From: Chara braunii
Lineage: Eukaryota; Streptophyta; Charophyceae; Charales; Characeae
DNA: 64,000 nt
Direction: 5' to 3'
Assembly: GCA_003427395.1 (NCBI GenBank)
Contig: BFEA01000398.1
Location: 1,387,142-1,451,141, forward strand
A program made the translations under genes and the position numbers. Below the pieces are notes generated by a model, which worked only from the letters and a program-made list of their open reading frames with translations, was not told the DNA's origin and did not search any database. Each line of letters starts with the position of its first letter. Position 1 is the first letter of the stretch. Of the stretch, positions 23,285 to 33,802 are shown one piece after another.

Positions 23285-23320
23285 TACATATATATATATA
23301 TATATACATATAAAAACAAA

Positions 23321-23455
23321 ATTATAATTTTAATCTTTTTCTTCTCTTTTCTTTTTTCTTTTTCCTTTCTTTTTCCAAAAAAAAAATAAAAAATAATAAT
23401 AGTAATAATAAAAAAAAAAAAAAAAAAAAAAAGTATATATATATATATATATAAA
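23321..23455. repeat. T-rich, A-rich and AT microsatellite tract
   Basis: A pyrimidine run, an A run and an AT dinucleotide run lie in a row between the two hAT-like elements. Nothing coding is present. Confidence 0.8.
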
Positions 23456-23727
23456 CTAGGCTACCAGCAGGGCCGCCCGTGTCCTCGGTGGCCAGCCCAT
23501 ACAAGGACCAGGGAAGGTCCCAGCAAAAAAATAATATTTTAGAAAAATCCAAAAAATCCACACAAAAAAACTATGTTATGCAGAAAAATAAATTGTGCAA
23601 CTTTTGCCTTAGAGTCACATCGAAATGCTTCACCAAATTCAAAATAAAAAATAAATTTTTATTTTTATTTTTTGTAATGTTTTTGGCCCGGCCGGGCAAG
23701 TGACCCCGGACCACTGTGGTAGCCTAG
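23456..23727. mobile_element. Second hAT-like MITE, 272 bp
   Basis: A perfect 11 bp TIR, CTAGGCTACCA, starts at 23456 and returns inverted at 23717-23727. The flanks are TATATAAA on both sides (23448-23455 and 23728-23735), an 8 bp duplication. The interior is A/T-rich with GC-rich shoulders (GGCCGCCCGTGTCC; GGCCCGGCCGGGC). No coding capacity. The AT-rich flank weakens the duplication argument slightly, but all 8 bases match. Confidence 0.7.
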
Positions 23728-23735
23728 TATATAAA

Positions 23736-24270
23736 CATAAAAATAAAAACACACATATATGTATATATATAAATAATAAAATTAAAAAATAAAAATAAAG
23801 ACAAAAAAATAAAATAAAATAAAATAAAAATATATAAAAACATCGAAATAAAAATAAAATAAAAGTAAAACACGATAATCACAGTTCCTCCCAGCACTTG
23901 CCACGTCCTCGTATAACTACATTGTATAACTACATTAAGTCATCAAACCGATTATCTTCCTTTTTACATTGACTACACATAACACATGTCTGCACCCTAT
24001 AAAACAACTGCACAGAACCCCATGCACCCCAAAATACAACCATTCTCAAACCCCATTGACAATAACAATGTCTCAACCCACATATTCACAACCCTAAACG
24101 TTGGCTAGCCTAGCCTCAATTAAAATACAACCTTGCATCCTCCTGGCAAAACATTAAGAAACCGCAACATTATTACTGACCCATATTGCCCCACACCCCC
24201 CTCATCCTATTGCCTCGCCTCCCGCATCCCACCCGAACATCCAACAATCACGTGACTAACACCAGTGCTC
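23736..24270. other. A-rich then C-rich non-coding stretch
   Basis: 23736-23880 is AAAATA-type low-complexity DNA. The rest up to the acceptor-like site at 24286 has no gene I can support. Confidence 0.4.
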
Positions 24271-24286
24271 TATTTTGCGCTTGCAG

Positions 24287-26647
24287 GATGAAAATGACAC
24301 CGCCAAAGACTTGCATCACGAGCTTGCTGGCAAAGCCCAAACCTTCATCCATCTGGCACCACCAAGCGTCCACGCACAGATCGTCATGCTCGCGCTGCCC
24401 GAACATGTTCTCCTCAAGGTCCATGAAGCTACTAACTCGCATGCACCCTTCCTCATTGAGAACCTTACATTCTCGGACTGGGCCATTATCGTTGCCAAAT
24501 GGAAGATGCTCACGAACGAGGAGGACCCCATCATCCAAACGTATGCCAGAGACCTTGGGTCAATCATCAGGCAAGGAGCGCTGCAGAACAAGGAAATGGA
24601 GAGGATAATCGCTACTATTGAAAATACCATCCTCGATCTCCATGGCTTCAGCTCTGCACACCTCAACAATCAAGGTGAAGTTGCCACCACTGACAACTCT
24701 GACCAACACAGACTAGAAATACTAGAGCATCGCAAGCCCTCACAAGCTAAGAAGGACTGGTATCTCAAAAGAATAGCCGAAAGACAACAACAGGCCGCTA
24801 AGCCTGTAACTTCAACTCCCACCCCCCGTAAATCCAATGGCTTTAAAATGGCATTGGACGCACCCTTTATCCCCGTGCAAACTGCAAGGTGGATTGAGAA
24901 CATCAGTAGTAGTTACGATAACAAACTCTGGCTGCTGGACTCCTTTAACCACACCGCCCCGATCACCATCCAAGCATATGCTGCGTTAGCCAACCTTTCT
25001 GAAGCAGACCTTGCTGAATGCAGGGAAGATGCACAGAAAGCTAACATCTATAGGACAACCATCAATGCCAACTTTCCCATTATCGGTCCATTGGATAACT
25101 CCAAATGCCGCCGATGCCAACCTCTGCTCCACCAAAAGGCGGTACAGAAACCCACCAACGAGCTTTTTGAATTCAAAAAGCTATGGAACTCAGGTAGGTC
25201 ATACCTGAAATGCAACTGTCCTTCACACAGTGGCGTCATTACGTGGTTTGACCACATGCTGTGGTTTTACATCGCCAACCTCGACATTTTCGAGGCTGAT
25301 GTTCCCTCAGACATGATGAGGATGGTTGAGCTCACCGACAAGCTGCAAAACAAATGGAAGAAACCTGTCAAGTTACAGGTTACCTTCCTGTATATGCGCC
25401 GCCACATGATGAATCTGACGCACTTACTCGTCGCCAACCCACACTTCACGCAAGAACAACTTGCGGATGGAACCCCGTACAGAGACATGCCCTTTGCCAA
25501 GAAATTCTTGGCCACACTAATCCCCACCGCCAAAGCTTCCACCTCCACCCCCACCCTCAGCAAACGCAAGAACCACCCCACCCCTGACATCATCCAGCGA
25601 AGCAGAAGCAGGCAGACAACCTTACCCAACACCAATGTCGTCCAACCCGACGCACGCACACCATCTCACAACACATGCCTACCACATGCTCACCAAACTC
25701 CCACTGCCCCCAACCCAATCCTGCCCAAAACCACCACCATCATCCCCGCCCCTGCAATCGCTCCACTTGCACAACCTGCCACCCACCCACCTCCTACGCA
25801 ACCCACCAACTTCAACACCGCACACCATGCACAAGCACCACCTGCACCAGCCGCCCCCGGTACCCGTAGGGCTAGAAGATCCAACGCTGCACACCCTCCC
25901 AAAAGGTCGCAAAAAGGGAGATCGCAGAAACGCAAGGAGAGACTGGTCTCCGCAAGAAGAGCGCAGCAGCAGCACCCAACCACCGCACAGCAGCACCTGC
26001 AACATCCTAACAATAGCATCCCAAACTCCAGACACGCCAACCTGCACCAACCCACACAAGCACAGCAAACCCACCTACCACCCGCAACAACTCAGATCCC
26101 CACTTCCCAACCTCACGAGAACAACACACCACAACAGCACAACCCCCTCAACCATAACCCCCCTATACCACCCCAAGCCCACAACTCCCAAGCACAACGA
26201 TTTCTCCAAAACCTTTTATCTCCACAACAGCAACCCGGTGCGTCCACTCCACCTCCCGCCCTCCCCTCCCCCTCAACCGCACCTGCACTCTCCCACAACG
26301 CACCACGCTCCCGCAGCTGGATGCCACCCATCCACCAGTTTCTGTCTCAACAGCGGCCGCATCCAACCACTCTCCCTGTTTCCCCTCCCCCCCAAGGATC
26401 CCGCCGCCACAACCCAATCGTTCTCGCATCCCCCTCCCCGGACACCCCCCCAAGGCTCCATAATGACATTAGCCTGCTACTTGAACCTTACGATGTCGAA
26501 TGTTCACTTATTGACCCTGACCTCGATGATAGTTACACTACTGACATCGTCCAAAAGACACCAGGACAGCATGCTGCCAGCAAGCATGCTAGGAAAAACC
26601 TCTCAGGAGAATACAACCACAATCGGCTAGCCATCCAAGATCTCTGA
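24287..26647 (+). CDS. Large ORF of unknown function, probable terminal exon
   Basis: An open frame of about 787 codons follows a good 3' splice-site sequence (TTTTGCGCTTGCAG, ending 24286), and no ATG lies near its start, so it is probably an exon joined to one upstream. The first 450 residues look folded. They include PPSVHAQIVMLALPEHVLLK, WKMLTNEEDPIIQTYARDLG, a possible metal site KCRRC ... YLKCNCPSH at about residues 275-325, and WFDHMLWFYIANLD. The last 300 residues are Pro/Thr/His/Gln-rich and disordered. It shares strand, C-rich codon style and acceptor-type beginning with the RT frame 1.5 kb downstream. It may therefore be another gene of the same Penelope-like element. I do not recognise the family and see no GIY-YIG motif. 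Confidence 0.6.
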   Translation, partial: DENDTAKDLHHELAGKAQTFIHLAPPSVHAQIVMLALPEHVLLKVHEATNSHAPFLIENLTFSDWAIIVAKWKMLTNEEDPIIQTYARDLGSIIRQGALQNKEMERIIATIENTILDLHGFSSAHLNNQGEVATTDNSDQHRLEILEHRKPSQAKKDWYLKRIAERQQQAAKPVTSTPTPRKSNGFKMALDAPFIPVQTARWIENISSSYDNKLWLLDSFNHTAPITIQAYAALANLSEADLAECREDAQKANIYRTTINANFPIIGPLDNSKCRRCQPLLHQKAVQKPTNELFEFKKLWNSGRSYLKCNCPSHSGVITWFDHMLWFYIANLDIFEADVPSDMMRMVELTDKLQNKWKKPVKLQVTFLYMRRHMMNLTHLLVANPHFTQEQLADGTPYRDMPFAKKFLATLIPTAKASTSTPTLSKRKNHPTPDIIQRSRSRQTTLPNTNVVQPDARTPSHNTCLPHAHQTPTAPNPILPKTTTIIPAPAIAPLAQPATHPPPTQPTNFNTAHHAQAPPAPAAPGTRRARRSNAAHPPKRSQKGRSQKRKERLVSARRAQQQHPTTAQQHLQHPNNSIPNSRHANLHQPTQAQQTHLPPATTQIPTSQPHENNTPQQHNPLNHNPPIPPQAHNSQAQRFLQNLLSPQQQPGASTPPPALPSPSTAPALSHNAPRSRSWMPPIHQFLSQQRPHPTTLPVSPPPQGSRRHNPIVLASPSPDTPPRLHNDISLLLEPYDVECSLIDPDLDDSYTTDIVQKTPGQHAASKHARKNLSGEYNHNRLAIQDL

Positions 26648-27333
26648 AGCCTGCTGTAACGCCCACGACCAATAAGCAAGACTGCTGCAAATCGACGACG
26701 CCACAGGTTACCACTCCAAGCCGCATGATAGTACAATCATGGTCAACATTCATTAAGATTTCAAGAAGAAGACTGACACCCTTCCTTCAGAAGGAACTGA
26801 TGCTACGATATGTAGAAAAGTATGTTCTGATCTGCAAGTAACAGCCAAGCTCGTTGATCAACAGAGTACCAGCTCGGCCTCTAGCAGACCCAGTCAGCTG
26901 TGTAGATGATCATTGGTTTAGCTGATTTTTTGAAAAGATTGAGTTAAGACACTATATAGAGGAAACCGGACGACAACAATACTGTGTTCTTAGACCCAGA
27001 AATAAAGTCTCCTGAGTGCTACTCTCTGTGCCACATAACCAATTCCAGCTGTTAGCCGGCAAGCCGGAGCATACAAACACTTATGTTTAGCACACAAACT
27101 TTTATGGTAACCAATTATGATCAATAAAAAGGGCCAACTTTGGCCTTCCAAGTGTTCCACGAAACCCTGCTTGCTCCTGCAGAAGCCCGCTCCCTACTTG
27201 CACCCCCACACCTTTTCTATCCCTTTCCCCCTCATGCTACATATCAAGCTCGCCGCTCTCTGTCGGTACCATTATGGTCCCTATCCTATATAACCCAACT
27301 TTTTTCCGCCCCCCTCGCTCTCACTCCCTCTCT

Positions 27334-27369
<36 letters not shown>

Positions 27370-27383
27370 NNNNNNNNNNNNNN

Positions 27384-27475
<92 letters not shown>

Positions 27476-28180
27476 CCCCGCTCCATACCCATGCACCATC
27501 GCTCTCTCCCCCCTCCCCCGCCCCACACACCTGCACCATAAAACCTCATCACTTAACACCTCAGATTCCTCCCCGAACCATCCTAACCCTTCCCCCAACG
27601 AACTCCCCAAGTAAAACATCACCATCCCACCCACACATGAAGCCTTCCTACTCCCAACCATCCCATCAGAACTCCGGTTTGCCGAACTATGACAAAAAGT
27701 CCTACAGTCCTCTGGACATAACAGTAACAATCTATACCCAAATCCCTTCGATAAGCTCCCCCATGCTACCTGCCGAAACTGAATGCGATACTACTATTTC
27801 TCTCCTTAACATTAACATTCCCTTTTTTCGCCCCATAGGGGAGGACAGATGGATAAAATAACTTTTTTTTCACAAATCATAAAAAAGACAAACCGAAAAA
27901 AATACCTCAATTTAAAACATTTTTTTACTTTGTCAATTATCAGTGAAATATGTCACCAGCCTCGTCTCCTCAATCATTCCCCCAACCCCCGTTCTCCCCC
28001 TATTCATCCACACTGCTGGCCTTATACTGAAGTGGATACGAACAGGTCCGCAATTAACCTTACCTTCTCATACCTTGATCGGTCCCTGTTCCACCCTTGC
28101 CCCCTAATTCCCACTATGACAATATAGGTATATGATTAACCTTACTATAATCTGACATACATAAGTTCTAACCAAACTCC
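26648..28180 (+). other. Spacer between the large ORF and the RT
   Basis: No gene is seen. Possible signals: TATATAG at about 26953, AATAAA at about 27001 and again at about 27123, either of which could be poly(A) signals for the upstream ORF. A TC array with a 14 bp gap lies at 27343-27471. The segment ends in a second acceptor-like TTTTGCAG at 28196. Confidence 0.4.
27343..27471. repeat. (TC)n microsatellite with 14 bp gap
   Basis: A nearly pure TC run, interrupted by N at 27370-27383. Repeat length is not reliable. Ser/Leu or Arg/Glu frames across it are artefacts. Confidence 0.95.
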
Positions 28181-28196
28181 AATCTGTGTTTTGCAG

Positions 28197-30188
28197 GTGC
28201 CATTTGGACGACTGCAACGCCTTCCCCATGGAAGACTGGCATGGCACAACAACAAAGAAAGAACCAAACATATTATACACCTCCACTACAGAAATAGGCT
28301 TTTTGAACGCGTCAAGCCCAGAACCTTATTTACCAACCTCATTACCAAGCACCTCCCCATAACACAAGATGCTCTCAAACACTTCAAATTTGGATGGACG
28401 TACGATAATCACATTGCACAAATGGTGTACAAACCATCAGCTGTGTTTCACAAGTTCGAATTAAAAAACTGGTACGATGAGCAACAATAGAAAGACCGGT
28501 GCTTCTGTCAACAACGACGGTTCGCCCAATTCATCACACAAACGGCTGATGAACTGCTCCCTGACACCATGCAGCCACACGTCCTAACCCTGGATATGAA
28601 TATCTTCACGAACCCGCAACTGAGATTACTAATAGAAACAGGTATGAACCACATTCCCATTACACAGCTCAACCCCCAACTAATCCACCATGAATGCTGC
28701 GAGGCATGGAAAAAAGTCAAATAAATTCTGGCCACAGAATACCCTATTCAACAAGAACAGATTAATACAGCAACAACAGAACTGCATGAAATTCTCAACA
28801 AAACCCTTCAGAGATACCCAAAAAATAATGCTATAAATCCGCATAACCATGCAATACAAAAACAAATCAACTTCATAACTAATAATTTCTATATTGCTGG
28901 TGTTGACAAAGCCCCTAACACACCCAGTATAACTTGCATCCACCTTCTCAAATTTCTAGCTCTCCAACGCCTCGTTGACCCTGACTTTGAACCATGCTAT
29001 ACAACTATAAGTGAACTCACGCATTCCTTAACCGAAGAACTCAACACACGATTCCCCACAATCCCCATCGGCCCCCCTGATATCCCATACCTCTTCGCCA
29101 CGTATAAAAAACACAAAAACTCATTCAGGTGGTTGACCAACGCTGCCAATGTACTAATATCAGCCCTCGCAGACACATGCTCCCAGATCCTTAACAAACT
29201 CAAAGAACTAGTCCAAGAGCACTGCGGCCAACGAACAGAACAAACTTTCAACAAAACTGGACACACTGTACCATTCTGGTGGATAATTGAATCTACAAAC
29301 GAATATATCTACAACCTACCCAACCAAATCCACAATGTCTTCTCTGCCGATATAGCCCGCTGTTATGAAGCTATCCCTACAGACCAATCGCCGGACAACC
29401 TACAAAACGTTGTCAGATTCTTTGTCAAGCTTGCCTTTACAACAGCTAGAAAAATCTATGGTAGAAATACCACCCTTCTCTATCCGATAAAAACAAACAC
29501 TACACACCCCAAAATTGACTGTCTCTGGACCTCACACCCACAACCAACCAAAACGACCTTCACGATTGACAGCATCCCTATGGGTGTCAACTGTTCGCCA
29601 ATAAGGTGCAATATCTACTTCTTTATGTACGAATATAAGTTTATGAACAAACTCACACATACCGGGAACTTGCACTTACTCCCACTATTCTCCCACACAT
29701 TCCGATATTTTGATGACTTGCATGCTCTCAATAACCCCAAAATTAATAAAATCCTTGACCCGAAAATTATAAGTCCTAGAAGCACCTATTTTCTATACCC
29801 CCTCACATATGTTACAATTAAAGACCAAACCACATACAACACCTTCGCCAACCAAGAACCCGTTGGCACACAATGCACCTTCCTCAATGTCTCTATCCAT
29901 GTTAATGACCAAACTTCTGAAACCTTTACAACCCACAAGTATGACAAAAAGAACCTTCTCGACTTCAACATCACAAGGCTAATCAAGTATAACTCAAACC
30001 GCCCCATAGCACAATCCCTAAAAATTATCACCCCCCAAACAATCACCATCATGACAATTGAAAGGAACAGTGTAGATGCAGTTAAGCAACTCTATGACCT
30101 CCTACAAATAATGGCTTTTCAAAACATAAATGCCTTCAGGTCATCACTTCTACGTTACAAAACTACAACGATTTCCAACCATTCATGA
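28197..30188 (+). pseudogene. Penelope-like reverse transcriptase with CxC motif
   Basis: One frame runs from an acceptor-like TTTTGCAG (ending 28196) to TGA at 30186, broken by TAG at 28488 and TAA at 28722. Order of motifs: DRCFCQ (28494-28511, a CxC), HVLTLDMNIFTNPQLRLLIE, PPDIPYLFATYKKHKN, ADIARCYEAIP (motif A, Asp at 29349), IPMGVNCSPIRCNIYFF (motif B), TFRYFDDLHALNN (motif C, YFDD at 29706-29717) and CTFLNVSIHV ... HKYDKKNLLDFN. This matches Penelope-like RTs, which are related to telomerase. A CxC linker before the RT and no endonuclease after it suggest the clade with N-terminal GIY-YIG (Chlamys/Naiad type). I cannot find that endonuclease here. Both stops would be Gln codons after T-to-C. 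Confidence 0.75.
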
Positions 30189-30346
30189 ATGATCCAATAA
30201 CAACCCTGTCACTTCTTAACGAAGCACATTCCTAAATTCAAGTGTGTGGCCAACCAACACAGCTGGTAGGTGCGGATGGAGGACCTCTTACCCAAGTGGG
30301 GGACAGGTCCGACATCCGTATCTGATCCCCCACTAGTCCTCCATCA

Positions 30347-30359
30347 CGAGGGAACGTGG

Positions 30360-30412
<53 letters not shown>

Positions 30413-32085
30413 ACTCCAACATACTAACACTTACCCCACACAGACACACACACGCACACTCACAGACATACAGACACACACACACACACAAGTTCGCATA
30501 AAAACACACACAAACACGCACACACACCCACACACACACACACACACGCCCCAAATTGCACATTCACACACAGCTCCTTAAAGAAAGCCTTATCATACAC
30601 ACATGCGTATACACGCACACACAGAAACACACTAACCTTGCTCACACCTAACTTCTCCACATAAATAAATTAAAATGCATACAAAAATACAAACCACATC
30701 CCCCACTTAAACCCCCCCCGATACAACAATTAAAATATCAAACTAAGAATACACCCTCCCACCCACCATCCCCAACTCAGCCCCCCTCATATGAATAATA
30801 CCTGAAAACAAACAGAATAAGACTACCCCGTCCCACCCGCCATCCCCCAACTCGCACCCCCAAACGAAAGAAACACCACCCATACGTTAACTGCGCCTAC
30901 CACATAAATCGATAACCCACGAAAACGTTCACAGAACTGAGACGGCAAGAACAAAAGACAAAAATAACCTTGCAACACCACTCCCCTACTCCAGCTATAA
31001 GACAAAAACACCAAGGAATTGTCACGCTGCTGACCCGCCGCTCAGTGCGCCTGCAAAGACACACAGACACACGCAAAAAACTCCCGCCACCCCCACACTC
31101 TGGACAAACCTTGTGAAACAACCAAAACCATCTAGAAACTGGCCCGAGCCAAAACGATTGCAGCAGAAGTACACAACCACCCCTATCCTCCTACTACATA
31201 CCATTACTGTACCACCACTATAAGACCAACCAATGGAGTCTTGGCCATCCACAACCGTAGCCTTCTGCTCTCGGCGGAATGCGGTACTGCTCGCGCTGCC
31301 TACTCTCTCTCTCTCTCACTCAACCTCAGACTCAGTGTTACGCTGGGTACGACTACACCCGCCATAGCGACCTGAGATAGGAGGTGCTCTAATTCCTCTC
31401 TCTCTCTCTCACTCAACCTCAGACTCGGTGCTACGCTGGGAACGACTACACCCGCCATAGCGACCTGAGATAGGAGGTGCTCTGATTCTCTCTCCTTCGT
31501 ATCTGCTATTAGTCCACACACCTGGACAAANGCAGATACCGTGAGTTGTGATCGGCAGAACATCGGTAGTTAAAAGCCTGATACTGCGACCACGCACGGC
31601 TGACTCCTTCGGAGTTCGCGGATTGGAATGGCGGCCATAAACGAAGTCATCGCCGAAGCGGATGCCAATGAGCACGTGGTATGTCTTCGCAGCATACCTA
31701 TGGTCCTAATCCTCCCCACATGCCTACTCACCTCTTCGAGAGCCAGAGGAAACACACCCTCTGATGAGCCGTGACCGGCGCAAGCGGCGAAAAGCGCTTT
31801 AGGGGATGCGCCACCCCTCCTCCACTAGCAAATTCAGCTAGTGTCTGATGGCTTCGACCATCATGCTCCCTTTCCATCTCCTTTCTCCCTCGTGCTGTCT
31901 CTCTCTCTCTCTCTCTCCCCCTCCTTCACCCTTGATTTATACCTCTGTTTGTGCAGGTACCGGAGAATAAGGAGGCAAGGTGATATCTTCTGACCAACGA
32001 CTAGGAAAGTGCTGTCTAATCCAAGGTACGTGGAGGTTCCCTGAATGGGTTGCTATGGCTGCAATATGCATTCAACACACACACA
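30347..32085 (+). repeat. Direct repeat, right copy (about 1.7 kb)
   Basis: This is the homologue of 15778-18183, same strand, beginning 160 bp after the RT stop codon. It lacks about 480 bp of the left copy and has no adapter junction. It keeps the CA array (30361-30560), the two 94 bp units (31300-31488) and the hammerhead-like motif at 31757-31804. A second CA array starts where the homology ends. The single N at 31531 is an ambiguity. Confidence 0.75.
31757..31804 (+). ncRNA. Minimal type I hammerhead-like motif, right repeat
   Basis: The 48-base fold of 17860-17907 is conserved here except for one A-to-G change in the stem II loop. Stem I CCCT/AGGG, core CTGATGA (31761-31767), stem II GCCG/CGGC, GAA (31789-31791), stem III AAG/CTT and U17 at 31800 are all kept. 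Conservation of every paired and core base fits selection, but the two copies are similar overall, so it is not proof. Confidence 0.6.
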
Positions 32086-32247
32086 CACACACACCTGTGC
32101 GCACACACACAGACGCACACACACACACACACACACACACCCACGCGCACACACACCTGCTCGCACACACACCCGCGCGCACACAGACACGCGCACACAC
32201 ACCCGCGCGCACACAGACACGCACACGCACACACACACACACATACA
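32083..32247. repeat. (CA)n microsatellite
   Basis: A CA array with CG interruptions, at the exact point where the right direct repeat ends. Confidence 0.95.
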
Positions 32248-33045
32248 CAATCAGTTTCATGTCTGTCATTCTTTTCTTCTGTTGTTTGTCCTCTTTCTAA
32301 TTTTTTCTAAGTTTTCTTTGTGTGCCCGACTGAGCACCCTTAGGTAGTGCCAAACAGTCGGTGGTTCGTTTGGAGTGCCAATTGCACTCTTAGGGGGGCG
32401 CTCCGTTCGGGATGTCTGTGCTGCCTCGTCGGAGTGTCTTCATGGCTCAGTGGGTGGTGGGAACCAATAGTCTGTTGGGTTCACCCGTGATGTGAGTAGG
32501 TGATGTGCTGCTTTGCTCTGTGTTGGATGTGTGGACGACCCCGTCTGCGCTCCACCACTGCCTTGCTGCCCGTTCCGCTTGCCTCGCAGGTCGTTCTTGG
32601 CATGCTGTTGTCTTCGCGGTGTGGTGCCGCCGGGTTGTGGTGTTGCCTTGCGCTTCGCTGCTTCGCTGCCTTGCCGCCCGCCCGCTGGTCGTGCCTTCTG
32701 GGTCCTTCGCTTGAGCGCCCTGTAGTTTGGTTGCCGTGTTGGGGTTGCCTTGTGCCCCTCAGCATGGTCGCTCTGCTGCTGGTCCGCTTGCCCTCTCGTC
32801 CCTTGCAGTGTGGTTGTCTTGGTAGTGTTGCCTGGTGCTTCACTGCTTGGATGCCCTGTTGCGAGTTCGGCGTGTCGTGTCATTCCTTGCAGTCGTTTTT
32901 GGCGTTGTGCAGCCGTGTTGCCTCTACTGCGCTGCCTGGTGCTCCGCAGGGTTGCTGCCCGCTGCTATGTTCCGCTTGGGGACAGTCTGCCTTCAACAAG
33001 GGTCAAAGGGTTCATGATCCAAACTATCAAATACGGGGATTCCGC

Positions 33046-33101
33046 AGATTGTCGAGGGTTCAGCCTCCTGATGAGTCGGTGCAACTCCGACGAAACAATC
33101 T
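33046..33101 (+). ncRNA. Hammerhead ribozyme, type III, complete
   Basis: Every part of a canonical hammerhead is present. Stem III is AGATTGT (33046-33052) with ACAATCT (33095-33101), 7 bp perfect. The cleavage triplet GTC ends at C33053. Stem I is GAGG/CCTC (33054-33057 with 33064-33067) with a 6-base loop. The core is CTGATGA (33068-33074). Stem II is GTCGG/CCGAC (33075-33079 with 33087-33091) with a 7-base loop. GAA (33092-33094) completes the core. Stem III is the open helix, as in viroid and plant retrozyme ribozymes. It should self-cleave after 33053. No coding frame explains the pattern. Confidence 0.92.
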
Positions 33102-33652
33102 TTCATCATCTATTTATAATTATTTATTATTTATTATTATTATTTTTTTCAGTCTTTGTCTTGTTTATACTTGTATTTGTTTTCGGGGGTTGTTTTTGCA
33201 TTGTTGTTGTTGTTTCCCTCGCTGCCTTGCGCTGTTTGCTTGCCCATCCGTCTACCCCATGCTTTTCACCTAGTGTGCTTTGTTGCTNTGTGTCGTTTGC
33301 CTGCCCACCCGCCACCCCCATGCCCTCCAGCCTATATGCTTTGCTGCCTTGTGTTGTTTNCTGTGCGNCATGTTGTCTGTCCGCCCNCCCGCCTCCCCCT
33401 TGCCCTCCAGCCTTCGCCCTTTGTTGATGCTGCATGCCTTTTTTCCTCGCTGTCTTTTTTCTGTCTTCCCCTAGGTGCTGCGTATTGTTTGTTTCAGCTG
33501 TAAGGCTTAGTGCCCTCGAGCTCTAGTCGTTGTGTCCTTTTAGGGAAGTCAGTGAGGTCGTGCATACCCAGTCGAATGGAATATTCGCTTGGATCATGGT
33601 GTGATTCGTTCGATGCTGAGATGTCCGTGTTATTGGCATTTACGTTGTGTCT

Positions 33653-33660
33653 TATATAAG
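33653..33660 (+). promoter_or_regulatory. TATA-box-like site
   Basis: TATATAAG is followed about 25 bp later by a possible start region (GCATCGCAAGG). What it would transcribe is unclear, because an AATC repeat begins 60 bp downstream. Confidence 0.35.
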
Positions 33661-33718
33661 CGCGGCTCGCTGCATCGCAAGGTGCAGTAGACTCATCTCA
33701 CCTAACACACACAGACAC

Positions 33719-33720
<2 letters not shown>

Positions 33721-33802
<82 letters not shown>

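Larger units (their letters stand above)
32248..33720 (+). other. Non-coding segment around a hammerhead ribozyme
   Basis: The stretch lies between two microsatellites. It is T/G-rich with strongly biased text (GCTTCGCTGCCTTGCCGCC) and several single Ns. A long open frame on plus at 32500-33273 gives a Cys/Leu/Pro-rich peptide without any domain, and I do not take it as a gene. It holds a complete hammerhead (33046-33101) and a TATA box (33653). Small non-coding retroelements with hammerheads (retrozymes) are 1-1.5 kb, about this size, but I find no second ribozyme and no LTR pair. Confidence 0.45.

Noticed and set aside
32500-33273. 257-codon plus-strand frame rich in Cys, Leu and Pro
   Set aside because: No domain, strong T/G bias gives open frames on several phases, and it overlaps the hammerhead ribozyme.
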